A stretch of 27,092 bases of DNA, from assembly GCA_017520105.1 (NCBI GenBank), contig JAFWRL010000128.1, positions 1-27,092 of the forward strand, given 5' to 3'. Positions 8,167-15,963 of this stretch are shown here, one piece after another; position 1 is the first letter of the stretch; every line of letters begins with the position of its first letter. The notes under the pieces were generated by a model that worked only from the letters and a program-made list of their open reading frames with translations, was not told the DNA's origin and made no database searches. The DNA is from Fibrobacter sp. GTDB lineage: Bacteria; Fibrobacterota; Fibrobacteria; Fibrobacterales; Fibrobacteraceae. The translations under genes were made by a program, and so were the position numbers.

Positions 8167-9381
8167 TTATTCGGCAGAGGGCATAGGGAGTTCCAAAAGC
8201 AAGCTATCGACCTTCAAATCCGGGACGTTCTCGCTTTCCACAGACGGCTCTATGTTCCTCGACCGCTTTAACAGCCGGTCTCCCGTTGCGTCGATACCGA
8301 AACTCATTGTTCCACTCGAAAGCAACAGCACTATTAAAACTAATATAAGAATCAAAATGCCCAAAACGGCCCATTTTAGCCCGTTTTTTTTCTTACGGAC
8401 CATAAAGGGGAAGTCTTTTTCAAGGACGTTTGGAACTTTTCGTGCCACATTTGAATTATTTTCTGGGCTTTCCAAATAGGACTCGGCGAACTGCGCCACG
8501 GAAGACGAAAGCGCTATTTCACCATGCCCCGCCTTGCCAATCGCAATTTCCAAAAGTTCATCCAATTCGTCAAAATCTTCGACACGTTCAGCAGAGTCCG
8601 AACGGAGTAACCCCGCCCACAACGGTTCGAGGGCCGAAAGTAGCACCGCCCCTTCAGGGGTATTGAACGCGCCCGTTGCATAAAGTTTTTCCGTCACGTT
8701 CACATTCTGCACGTTCGCCATTTGCTCGGCAAAATGTTCGTATCCATCAGCCTGGACCAAGTCTTCGCCCGCAATCCAACGGTAAAGCAAAAGCCCGAGG
8801 CTGAACAAGTCACTTTTTTCGTCTGCCTTTTTTCCCTGGAATCGCTCCGGAGCTGCATACGCAAGCGCCCCAGGGCCAACAATTCCGCAGTCGATGACAA
8901 CCGTCTGCAAGCCACCCGCCGCTTTTGCAGCTGTTTTTGCAACTTTCGCGCGTTCAGCATTCAATCTTTCAACCGAAAATATCACGTTGGCGGGGTTCAA
9001 GTCCCCATGCGAAACGCCCTGCTTGAGCAATGATGCAAGTGTACTTGTCACCTGGCGTAAAGCAAAAAGTGCAACCGCCACCGGAATTTGTCCCAATTTA
9101 TCCGAAACAACACCTTCGACAAATTCATAAATCAGGTAAGGGGCCCCATCACGGCACCCCCATTCTTCAATACGGTACAAGCCGGGCTCATGTACTTTAT
9201 ATACATTTTCAACAACATTTTCGTCAAACGAGAAACCGTCGTTGTACCACTTCAGCACAAACAGTTTACCGCCAACATTCAACAGATAAGCGGAAGCTTC
9301 GCCGCCACGATGCAGCAAGGCGCCCCCCGTCACGGAGTCCAAGAGCGATTTCCCGGATTTCCTCATAGCTAACCTGTTCAC
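8167..9381 (-). CDS. Membrane-anchored Ser/Thr protein kinase-like protein
   Basis: A 404-residue Hanks-type kinase fold. It has a glycine-rich stretch HRGGEASAY (about 24-32), a beta-3 lysine (FVLKWY, K44) and a catalytic loop HGDLNPAN (125-132, Asp127 and Asn132 kept). The metal-binding motif is DCG instead of DFG (Asp164), followed by APE (177-179) and KSDLFSLGLLLYRWIAG. An Ala/Lys-rich insert separates the catalytic loop from DCG. One transmembrane helix (about 336-357) leaves a short C-terminal tail outside, so the kinase domain is cytoplasmic. All catalytic residues are present, so activity is plausible. The start is a GTG that overlaps the TGA of the upstream gene (GTGA). An ATG at 9366 is an equal alternative. 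Substrate unknown; the adjacent activator is the obvious candidate. Confidence 0.85.
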   Translation of the reverse strand: MNRLAMRKSGKSLLDSVTGGALLHRGGEASAYLLNVGGKLFVLKWYNDGFSFDENVVENVYKVHEPGLYRIEEWGCRDGAPYLIYEFVEGVVSDKLGQIPVAVALFALRQVTSTLASLLKQGVSHGDLNPANVIFSVERLNAERAKVAKTAAKAAGGLQTVVIDCGIVGPGALAYAAPERFQGKKADEKSDLFSLGLLLYRWIAGEDLVQADGYEHFAEQMANVQNVNVTEKLYATGAFNTPEGAVLLSALEPLWAGLLRSDSAERVEDFDELDELLEIAIGKAGHGEIALSSSVAQFAESYLESPENNSNVARKVPNVLEKDFPFMVRKKKNGLKWAVLGILILILVLIVLLLSSGTMSFGIDATGDRLLKRSRNIEPSVESENVPDLKVDSLLLELPMPSAE

Positions 9382-10100
9382 AGCTTACCTGAATAAACCA
9401 TTGCCTTAAGCGAATCTTCTGCTACGCGCGTCCACTTGGCAAGCACCGGATCCTGCGGTAAAGCTTCGTGCCCCATTGACCAGATATCCCACGCCGATTC
9501 GTAATCATGAGCGTTCCAGTAGAGGTTTCCCAAGTTCACGTAGGCCGACGCAAATTTCGGTTCGCGAGTCACGATGTACGCATAGATTTTCTTTGCGCCA
9601 TCAACATCACCTTGGCCGCCAAGAATAAGCGCCTTCAGGTTATAACTAAAGTAATTCGATGGATCGAGCTGTATTGATTCATCCAAAAGCCGCATGACCC
9701 TGGCATGTTCGTTTTCGGCAAGCATCGCACGGGCCAGGTAAAAAAGTGTCGTCGAATACAAGGGCGTCACTTTATCGCTGCTGTCAATGGCGGTCAAAAT
9801 TTTGAATTCACGGGCAGTACGTTCCCACAAGGCAAGCGTATTTTCTTTCAAGCGTTCCTTGTCCTCAGCGATAGCATAATAGGCAATCGCAAGGCCGTAG
9901 CGGGCATCCCGGTTCGCAGGTTCGTCATCCAGGACTTTCGAAAAATTTGCAATAGCACGGTCGTAATCGCCAATGCGGAGCGCTTCGTCACCGCGACTCA
10001 TGTCATTTCCGTTGCATGCACAAAAAACAGCCGCGACAAGCATCGCGAATAAAATCTCCAAACGACCAAACACACGGTAAAAAACAACCCGACCTAACAT
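9378..10100 (-). CDS. TPR-repeat lipoprotein
   Basis: A 240-residue protein. The start is placed at 10100 (MLGRVVFYRV). Upstream in-frame codons to 10199 fall in a degenerate repeat patch and encode low-complexity sequence (HCLLATNHCLLPTF), so they are unlikely to be real. A hydrophobic signal ends in FCAC followed by NGND, a poor but plausible lipobox. The rest is TPR helices: RGDEALRIGDYDRAIANFSK, ARYGLAIAYYAIAED, LLDESIQLDPSNYFSYNLKA, AYVNLGNLYWNAHDYESAW. It is probably a periplasmic scaffold attached to a membrane. It is first in the cluster, and its stop overlaps the kinase start, implying translational coupling. There is no Shine-Dalgarno site; TATACT ends 7 nt before the ATG. Confidence 0.82.
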   Translation of the reverse strand: MLGRVVFYRVFGRLEILFAMLVAAVFCACNGNDMSRGDEALRIGDYDRAIANFSKVLDDEPANRDARYGLAIAYYAIAEDKERLKENTLALWERTAREFKILTAIDSSDKVTPLYSTTLFYLARAMLAENEHARVMRLLDESIQLDPSNYFSYNLKALILGGQGDVDGAKKIYAYIVTREPKFASAYVNLGNLYWNAHDYESAWDIWSMGHEALPQDPVLAKWTRVAEDSLKAMVYSGKL

Positions 10101-10107
10101 GGTAGTA

Positions 10108-10113
10108 AGTATA
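10108..10113 (-). promoter_or_regulatory. -10-like TATACT of the TPR-kinase-activator cluster
   Basis: On the minus strand TATACT is followed by exactly 7 nt and then the ATG at 10100. No convincing -35 is seen. Together with the absence of a ribosome binding site this suggests a leaderless transcript. Confidence 0.45.
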
Positions 10114-10139
10114 TATAAAATTTGAGACGAAAGATGTGG

Positions 10140-10270
10140 AAAAGTAGGAAGTAGGCAGTGGTTAGTGGCTAGTAAGCAGTGGTCAGGGGGCATCAGCATT
10201 CGTTCCGAACTCCGACTTTCCCCTAGTAACTAGTAACTCAGAACTAGTAACTCCAAGCACCTAACTCCTA
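10140..10270. repeat. Degenerate short-repeat patch (TAGTAAC / AGTGGT type)
   Basis: The sequence is built from variants of 6-8-bp units: AGTAGG twice, then AGTGGT, AGTGGC, AGTAAG and AGTGGT on the left, and ACTAGTAACT-type units repeated three times at about 10225-10253 on the right. It is non-coding and lies between the TPR gene start and the terminator of the DUF3332 gene. Confidence 0.7.
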
Positions 10271-10274
10271 ATTA

Positions 10275-10305
10275 AAAAAAAAGCTCTCCGGATATCCAGA
10301 GAGCG
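10275..10305 (-). terminator. Intrinsic terminator of the DUF3332 gene
   Basis: On the minus strand GCTCTC (10300-10305) pairs with GAGAGC (10284-10289). An inner GGAT/ATCC stem and one mismatch lie between them, and a run of nine T follows. It lies 25 bp after the stop codon at 10331. Confidence 0.88.
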
Positions 10306-10330
10306 TTCTAAAAACAAAATTTATTTTCGA

Positions 10331-10768
10331 TTACTTGTCGATTTCGTACTGGGCAACGAGGTTGCCTTCGGCGTCGAGAGCACGGACGACATTTTCGTCA
10401 CGCTGGAGAGTGAGATTCGTGGTTTCACCCTTGGAGGTTGTGTATTGCACGGAGAGAGAACCGTCTTCGTTCTTCACGGCGGCGACGGAGTTACCCTTTT
10501 CGTCCTTCTGGTAGTAGGAATCGTCTGCAGCGAGCGGATTGGAACCCGTCCAGAATTCAACGGTGTTGAGGACGAGGAAGTCCACAAGGCCGATACTCAC
10601 TTCATAGACCGGAACCACCCACAAGAGGAAGTGGACGCAAGAGTTGAGCCACTTGTTGCCCAAAGTGCCGTTCCAGCGGAGAAGCTTCTTGGTAAGGCCG
10701 TAACTACCGTGGCAGCCGGTAAGTGCGATTGCACCAGCGCAGAGAAGAGCGATGATACCTTTCTTCAT
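10331..10768 (-). CDS. DUF3332-family lipoprotein
   Basis: A 145-residue lipoprotein. The start at 10768 has AAGGAG upstream (10778-10783) and gives a lipoprotein signal ending LTGC (Cys19). The in-frame extension to 10870 is rejected because it places the signal internally. The central segment VYEVSIGLVDFLVLNTVEFW followed by TGSNPL matches the DUF3332 family, short lipoproteins with a hydrophobic middle that may form a second membrane segment. The C-terminal half is a soluble strand-rich region (AVKNEDGSLSVQYTTSKGET). Function is unknown for the family. It is monocistronic; a TATATT at 10819-10824 on the minus strand is a possible -10. Confidence 0.85.
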   Translation of the reverse strand: MKKGIIALLCAGAIALTGCHGSYGLTKKLLRWNGTLGNKWLNSCVHFLLWVVPVYEVSIGLVDFLVLNTVEFWTGSNPLAADDSYYQKDEKGNSVAAVKNEDGSLSVQYTTSKGETTNLTLQRDENVVRALDAEGNLVAQYEIDK

Positions 10769-10874
10769 AGTTATAAACTCCTTATATTTAAGTGTCTTTT
10801 TTGGTCTTTGACAGAAAAAATATAAGAAACATTGCTGTTCTTTGCTAGAATTTTGCGGTTCGTAACCCATAAAT

Positions 10875-11243
10875 TTACAAAGTTCCGGTAGCCCCCGTGA
10901 GAAGCATCACATGTGGCTCGAAAATTCGCATTTTACCCAATCTCCCAGGTTTCATCCAACGAAAATCCTCGTATCCATAAACATGGAAAAAATCTTTCCA
11001 AAGTTCCACTTCATAGCCCAAAAAACGAATATTCTCGGTCGAGACTGCCCCGATACCCTGCATCCGTTTAACATTTACCGTCAACCGTTCAAAGAATAGC
11101 CGTTCCAAGGCGTCTTCAAAGGTCTCGTTTTCTTCCAGATTTTCCGTCGGGAGTTCCCAAAAACCGGGATACGCACCCGAAGAAGGCCTTTTGCACACCA
11201 AAATTTTCCCCTTTCGACGGACAATCCCGCAAACAGCCAGCAT
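10875..11243 (-). CDS. Nudix-fold protein with degenerate catalytic box
   Basis: A 122-residue stand-alone Nudix/MutT-like domain: AVCGIVRRKGKILVCKRPSSGAYPGFWELPT at the N-terminus is the usual start of MutT or MutY C-terminal domains. The Nudix box (GX5EX7REUXEEXGU) is damaged. The segment ALERLFFERLTV stands where AL-x-REL-x-EEL-G is expected, so the RE glutamate and one of the paired glutamates are missing. Hydrolysis may therefore be lost or altered, as in MutY's 8-oxoG-reading domain. The start has GGTGGAG upstream. It is divergent from the solute-binding protein gene. A binding rather than hydrolytic role is inference. Confidence 0.8.
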   Translation of the reverse strand: MLAVCGIVRRKGKILVCKRPSSGAYPGFWELPTENLEENETFEDALERLFFERLTVNVKRMQGIGAVSTENIRFLGYEVELWKDFFHVYGYEDFRWMKPGRLGKMRIFEPHVMLLTGATGTL

Positions 11244-11309
11244 TTTTCTCCACCCCCTGAGATTTTCATCATATCTTTTCTTTTAAAAATCTTTTATCTT
11301 TCCGCTAAA

Positions 11310-11339
11310 TCTACAAAAAACGTATATATTAAATATAAT
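11310..11339 (+). promoter_or_regulatory. Promoter of the solute-binding protein gene
   Basis: TCTACA (11310-11315), an 18-bp spacer and a perfect TATAAT (11334-11339). The inferred start near 11346 gives a ~22-nt leader that includes AAGGAG at 11354-11359. Confidence 0.55.
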
Positions 11340-11367
11340 TTGTCGGTTTGGAAAAGGAGAGAATTCC

Positions 11368-12912
11368 ATGAAAAGGCTAACTCAAATTGTTTGCATCGCA
11401 GCAGCCATCGCAGTTTCATCCGTTTTCGCAGCAAAGGTTCCCGCAAAACAAGCAACCAAAAAAGAGCTAACCGTCTGGATTATGCCAAATGGCGCTTCTC
11501 CTCAAGAAAAGCTCGAACAGAGACTAAACCTTTTCAGCAAGAAAACAGGCCTCAAGACGAAAGTCGTCGTTTTGGACTGGGGCGAAGCCTGGAACCGCAT
11601 CACGACAGCGCTCGCCTCCGGCACAGATGCACCGGACGTACTGCAACTCGGCACCACCTGGATTCCGTATTTTGCATCCCGCGGCGAAATAAAGGCATTG
11701 AACCCGTGGCTCGCCTCGATTGACTCCAGCAGGTTTGTTCCGGTCAGCTGGAACACGACCCGCATCGATGCCGATACGACCATCTATTCTGTCCCGTGGT
11801 TTATCGACATCCGCCCGATTTTGGCCAACAAGCGCATCCTAAAGAAAAACGAAATCAAGCCCGAAGATGTGGCAACGTTCGACGGCTTTGTCAACGCCAT
11901 CCGCAAGGTGAACGACAGCCACGAAACGCTTGAAGACGGCACCAAAGTTCGTGCGTTTGCGTTCCCGGGCAAAAGCGACTGGAACATTCCGCACAACTTT
12001 GCGCCCTGGGTCTGGAGCAACGGCGGTGATTTCATCACCAAGGATAGCGACGGCAAATGGAAAGCAGGCATTCTTTCCCCGAAAACAATCTACGGCATCG
12101 CCAAATACTTGAGTTTCGTGCTGGATACACTCGTCAGTACAGACGCATTGCAGATGAACACGGCCCAAATCGTGCAGCACTTTAACGCAGGCGAACTCGG
12201 CTTTATCGTGAACACGTCCGAGGTCATCATGCAGACCCGTTTCGAAGGGACAAAAGGCGGCCTCATCAACACGAGAATCGGTAACGACAGCGTTATGGCG
12301 CTCCCCATCCCGACAGGGACGCAGGGCTCCGTCTGCTTTATCGGCGGAAGCAACCTCGCCATTCCGGCTAGCAACAACAGGCGCGAAGCGCTCGACCTTT
12401 TGCTATACCTCACAAACGATGAAAACCTGGACGCCTACACCAAGCAGATTGGTATGCTCCCCGCCTCCAAGAAGGTACTCGCCAACTGGTCCAAGGACGA
12501 AGATTACAAGACAATTGTAACCATGCTCGATGCAGGGAAAACATACACGGCCATTCCCGAATGGGGTGACATCGAACAAATTCTCGTCTCGATGTTCAGT
12601 GCCATCTGGGACCATCTCGAAATTCCGGCACTCTACTCCGAAGAAAAAATCTACGAGATACTCACGAATTACTCGAACGACATTAACAAGCGCCTGAACC
12701 AAAGGACTACAGGCGACTTGACGTTTGCCGAATTCCGTGAAATTTGGCACAAGGCCCTGAACATCAAGGAACCCAAAAAAGAATCTAACCAAATCACAGA
12801 GCAGCCAAAGCAAGTCAAAAAAGAGGATTCCGGTTCCAGCCGTTCGTCTTGGCTATTCTTCCTCGCGGTACTTGTAGGATTTGTATTTGCCGTAGCACGC
12901 AAAAAGAAGTAG
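11368..12912 (+). CDS. Extracellular solute-binding protein (family 1, sugar type) with C-terminal membrane anchor
   Basis: A 514-residue periplasmic binding protein. AAGGAG precedes the ATG. The signal peptide ends SSVFA, with cleavage near residue 22. The core (about 34-440) has family-1 sugar-binding features: ELTVWIMPNG, DWGEAWNRITTALASGTDAP, DVLQLGTTWIPYFASRGEIK, YSVPWFIDIRPILANK, FIGGSNLAIPA and EALDLLLYLT. Unlike ordinary binding proteins it carries a Lys/Ser-rich linker (about 465-490) and a hydrophobic helix SSWLFFLAVLVGFVFAVARK at the very C-terminus with a positive-inside tail. The mature protein should therefore be tethered to the inner membrane facing the periplasm. No permease or ATPase genes are nearby. 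The next gene, 44 bp downstream, is a membrane diguanylate cyclase, which points to sensing rather than uptake. Confidence 0.9.
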   Translation: MKRLTQIVCIAAAIAVSSVFAAKVPAKQATKKELTVWIMPNGASPQEKLEQRLNLFSKKTGLKTKVVVLDWGEAWNRITTALASGTDAPDVLQLGTTWIPYFASRGEIKALNPWLASIDSSRFVPVSWNTTRIDADTTIYSVPWFIDIRPILANKRILKKNEIKPEDVATFDGFVNAIRKVNDSHETLEDGTKVRAFAFPGKSDWNIPHNFAPWVWSNGGDFITKDSDGKWKAGILSPKTIYGIAKYLSFVLDTLVSTDALQMNTAQIVQHFNAGELGFIVNTSEVIMQTRFEGTKGGLINTRIGNDSVMALPIPTGTQGSVCFIGGSNLAIPASNNRREALDLLLYLTNDENLDAYTKQIGMLPASKKVLANWSKDEDYKTIVTMLDAGKTYTAIPEWGDIEQILVSMFSAIWDHLEIPALYSEEKIYEILTNYSNDINKRLNQRTTGDLTFAEFREIWHKALNIKEPKKESNQITEQPKQVKKEDSGSSRSSWLFFLAVLVGFVFAVARKKK

Positions 12913-12956
12913 TAACAGAAATATTAACCCGAAATTTGATTCAAGCGTAACGTACC

Positions 12957-14651
12957 ATGAGCAGCCAGAAACTCTCCAGTCTCACGAACAGCATCATCAT
13001 CAAGAGCCTTTTGCTTTTGATTATTTCGATGCTTGTCATCGTAACGGTGGGGACCTACTTCTTTACGCAAAAGCAGATGAAGACAACGCTGCAGCTAAGT
13101 CATGACACCAACGAGACCCAACTCTTGCAACTCGCGAACACGGTCAATAACGAAATGGAGCAGTTCGCAAGCCGCCTTACGCTACTCGCCAAGACCTCCG
13201 AAATCCAAAGCATGGACCAGTTCACGGCAGCAGGCTATCTCAAGAGCTACAACATTTCGTCGTTGTTTATTTCAGGTGAATCCATTTCGCTATACGACAG
13301 GAACTATAACCTTATCTGCAACAATTCCATGCTGGGTTCCGCCAAGATAACCTACCCCATCGAATTCGACAGGATTTCACCGCACCGCCCCACGATATCG
13401 CCTTGGTACCGCGACACCGACGGGACCCCCAAGCGAGCCTTCGGCGTTGTCGTCTCGGACCGCGCCCACGGCGACGGACGCCTGATATCGAACTTTTCCA
13501 TCCGGCGACTCTGGAAATATTTTTCCGAATACAAGGTCGGCCAAAACGGAATCCTCATCGCCTGCAACGGCCAGGGAGAAATCCTTTACCACCCCGACAT
13601 GAGAACCTGGCTTAACGGAGTCCACAAGCTGTCCGAACTCGGGCTCGACGACATGAACATCAAGCAGGACCACGGCAACAACATCCGCTTCTTGACTCTT
13701 GGAGACAGTTCGACCTACCTCATCAACAAGACGTTCAACCCTAGTTACGACCTTGGTCTCATCGCCCTCCAGCCCAAAAGCGAAATCGACGAGATGGTCG
13801 CTTCGGTCAAGCACATCGGTCGAATCATCCTCTACTGCTCCATCATCGCCATTTTGCTCGTGTCCCTCTGGCAAATCCTGATTGTATGCAAGCCATTGAA
13901 CAAATTGATCGACCACATCTCGCAAATTACGGAAGGGAACCTCGACATCGAAGAATTCAAGGCCAAGAGCAGCCAGGACGAAATCGGCCGACTCGCCAAA
14001 GTTTTCAACCAGATGCACGCCACCATCAAGCGTCAAATCCAGGAATTGAACAAGCACAGGGACTTGCTCGAAGTAGAAGTCAAGGAGCGCACTTACGAGC
14101 TAGAACAAGCGAACAGGAAACTGGACATTATCTCGAGAACAGACGAACTGACACAGTTGCCGAACCGCCGCGACATGCACAAGACCATCGAGCGAGAAGT
14201 GGAACGAGCCAACCGCTTAAAGCGTGCGTTCAGCATGATATTCATAGACATCGACCACTTCAAGGACGTCAATGACACCTACGGGCACGCCGCAGGCGAT
14301 GCCGTGCTCAAGTCTGTCGCGAGTACCATCCGCGGACTTCTCCGCAAGTACGACGTTCTCGCCCGTTATGGCGGCGAAGAATTCTTGACGCTCCTCCCCG
14401 AAACGGAACAGAAGGACGCAGCCCTCGTCGCCGAACGCTTCCGCAAGCAAATCCAGAACCAGACCATATTCTTTGGCGACCAGGAAATCAAGGTAACAAT
14501 TACACTTGGCGTAGCCCAGTACGACAGCAAGCTTGGCGCCGAACGCTGCATACAGCTTGCCGACAAGGCGCTTTATACAGGAAAAGAGAACGGAAGAAAT
14601 AGAGTCATCATTTGGGATGGCGACCACGCGGTAGAAAGCTCTCCAGCGTAA
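12957..14651 (+). CDS. Membrane diguanylate cyclase: dCache sensor, HAMP, GGDEF
   Basis: A 564-residue protein that would make cyclic di-GMP from two GTP. Order: TM1 (about 14-36), a periplasmic double-Cache-like sensor (about 40-285, with SPWYRDTDGTPKRAFGVVVS), TM2 (about 288-310), HAMP (about 312-364, ending DEIGRLAKVFNQM), a coiled linker and the GGDEF domain (about 395-555). The active site is RYGGEEF with GGEEF at 472-476, so catalysis should be intact. RxxD at 463-466 (RKYD) is a product-inhibition I-site. There is no EAL domain. No strong ribosome binding site is seen; it probably shares a transcript with the binding protein gene 44 bp upstream. The periplasmic sensor could read the ligand directly or through the tethered binding protein. 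Confidence 0.95.
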   Translation: MSSQKLSSLTNSIIIKSLLLLIISMLVIVTVGTYFFTQKQMKTTLQLSHDTNETQLLQLANTVNNEMEQFASRLTLLAKTSEIQSMDQFTAAGYLKSYNISSLFISGESISLYDRNYNLICNNSMLGSAKITYPIEFDRISPHRPTISPWYRDTDGTPKRAFGVVVSDRAHGDGRLISNFSIRRLWKYFSEYKVGQNGILIACNGQGEILYHPDMRTWLNGVHKLSELGLDDMNIKQDHGNNIRFLTLGDSSTYLINKTFNPSYDLGLIALQPKSEIDEMVASVKHIGRIILYCSIIAILLVSLWQILIVCKPLNKLIDHISQITEGNLDIEEFKAKSSQDEIGRLAKVFNQMHATIKRQIQELNKHRDLLEVEVKERTYELEQANRKLDIISRTDELTQLPNRRDMHKTIEREVERANRLKRAFSMIFIDIDHFKDVNDTYGHAAGDAVLKSVASTIRGLLRKYDVLARYGGEEFLTLLPETEQKDAALVAERFRKQIQNQTIFFGDQEIKVTITLGVAQYDSKLGAERCIQLADKALYTGKENGRNRVIIWDGDHAVESSPA

Positions 14652-14656
14652 AATTC

Positions 14657-14662
14657 TATTTT
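14657..14662 (+). promoter_or_regulatory. -10-like TATTTT of dusA
   Basis: TATTTT ends exactly 7 nt before the dusA ATG at 14670. No Shine-Dalgarno site is present. It lies in the 18-bp gap after the cyclase gene. Confidence 0.4.
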
Positions 14663-14669
14663 TACGTCC

Positions 14670-15707
14670 ATGAACATTGACTTTAACCGAAGACTATCCA
14701 TCGCTCCGATGCTCGACTGCACGGACCGCCACGAACGCTATTTTTTGCGTCTGCTTTCCAAGCACGTTTTGCTGTACAGCGAGATGGTCGTCGCCACCGG
14801 GCTTTTGCACTGCGACGATACCGACATGTTCCTCGGTCACGAGCCGATAGAGCACCCAGCCGTATTGCAGCTGGGCGGAAGCAACCCGGCAAGCCTTGCC
14901 GCCGCATCAAAACTTGTGGAAAAAGCCGGATTCAGCGAAGTGAACCTGAACTGCGGATGCCCATCCGACCGCGTGCAAAACGGGAATTTCGGCGCATGCC
15001 TCATGAAAGAAAAACAGGTCGTAGCCGACTGCTTCAAAGCCATGCAAGAAGCCGTCTCGATCCCGGTATCCATCAAATGCCGCATCGGCGTCGATGACCT
15101 CGACAGCTGGGAATTCTTCACGGACTTTATCCAGACCGTGCGCGATGCCGGCTGTAAAATCTTTATCGTTCACGCACGCAAGGCCTGGCTCAAGGGACTC
15201 AGCCCCAAGGAAAACCGCGAAGTGCCACCCCTCCACTACGAGTTCGTCCACCGCCTCAAGACCGAAATGCCGGACTTGAACATCAGCATCAACGGCGGCA
15301 TCAAGACGCTCGACCAAATCGAGGAACAACTGCAGGACCTCGACGGCGTCATGGTCGGCCGAGAAGCCTACGAGAACCCGTGGTTCCTGCGTGATGCCGA
15401 TGAACGCATCTTTGGGGACAAACGCCCGACAAGCGACAACCCCTCCGACGTTATCGCCGGGAAAGCCCGCCCCGCCACCCGCAAGACACTCCTCGAAGCC
15501 TACCTTCCCTACGTCGAAAAACAGACCTCCGAGGGCTGCCCCGCCACCATTCTCGTGAAACACCTCTACGGCCTGTTTACCGGACTCCCCGGAGCCCGCA
15601 AGTACCGCGCCATGCTCAGCAACGAAAGCCCCCGCGCTAAAGATTACGGCGGAGCCGTCGCCCTCATCCGTCAAGCCATGGAACTCGTCGGTGAGACAAG
15701 AGACTAG
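14670..15707 (+). CDS. dusA: tRNA-dihydrouridine synthase, DusA type
   Basis: A 345-residue FMN enzyme that reduces uridine to dihydrouridine in the tRNA D-loop using NADPH, in the cytoplasm. The N-terminus RLSIAPMLDCTDRHERYFLR, the EMVVATGLLH block and PAVLQLGGSNP are characteristic of DusA (U20/U20a). The catalytic cysteine lies in NLNCGCPSDRVQNGNFGACL, followed by SIKCRIGVDD, the substrate loop ARKAWLKGLSPKENREVPPL and the FMN phosphate region SINGGIKT...GVMVGREAYENPW. Length fits the family. It follows the cyclase gene by 18 bp, but the two functions are unrelated. There is no ribosome binding site; a -10-like hexamer abuts the start. Confidence 0.95.
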   Translation: MNIDFNRRLSIAPMLDCTDRHERYFLRLLSKHVLLYSEMVVATGLLHCDDTDMFLGHEPIEHPAVLQLGGSNPASLAAASKLVEKAGFSEVNLNCGCPSDRVQNGNFGACLMKEKQVVADCFKAMQEAVSIPVSIKCRIGVDDLDSWEFFTDFIQTVRDAGCKIFIVHARKAWLKGLSPKENREVPPLHYEFVHRLKTEMPDLNISINGGIKTLDQIEEQLQDLDGVMVGREAYENPWFLRDADERIFGDKRPTSDNPSDVIAGKARPATRKTLLEAYLPYVEKQTSEGCPATILVKHLYGLFTGLPGARKYRAMLSNESPRAKDYGGAVALIRQAMELVGETRD

Positions 15708-15765
15708 AGAAAATAAATATCGTTAATAGCGAGACTATCAACTAATTTTAGTCTTATAAAAACGT

Positions 15766-15895
15766 CGTCCAAAGACACTTCTTCGCAGTAGCGTGCAAAA
15801 CGAGAGTCGCGAGCGACTGCTTGCAGGCGCACATGACCGAGTGAAGCCGCTGACGCCGTAGGCGTCAACTCCGAGCTGGGGCCCCGCCCGCATGA
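15766..15895. repeat. GC-rich palindromic patch
   Basis: This GC-rich block is flanked by AT-rich sequence. It contains AGTCGC (805-810 of the 15-kb line) facing GCGACT (15813-15818), and TGACGCC (15851-15857) / GGCGTCA (15861-15867) with a 3-nt loop. It may be a dispersed intergenic repeat or a small structured RNA; only one copy is seen in this window. Confidence 0.45.
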
Positions 15896-15927
15896 CGTAC
15901 ATTATTACATTTTCAAAGCTTTTTAAA

Positions 15928-15956
15928 GCCTTAAGTTTAGTGTTAAAACTTAAGGC
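15928..15956. promoter_or_regulatory. Perfect 11-bp inverted repeat upstream of a -35 box
   Basis: GCCTTAAGTTT (15928-15938), a 7-nt spacer and AAACTTAAGGC (15946-15956). It ends 7 bp before the TTGACA at 15964 and has no U-run, so it is more likely an operator than a terminator. Confidence 0.45.
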
Positions 15957-15963
15957 CCACCCC

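Noticed and set aside
10101..10199. N-terminal extension of the TPR lipoprotein
   Set aside because: It lies largely in a degenerate repeat patch, encodes low-complexity residues and would bury the signal sequence.
13377..14057. 226-codon minus-strand frame in the diguanylate cyclase gene
   Set aside because: Antisense shadow of the dCache/HAMP region.
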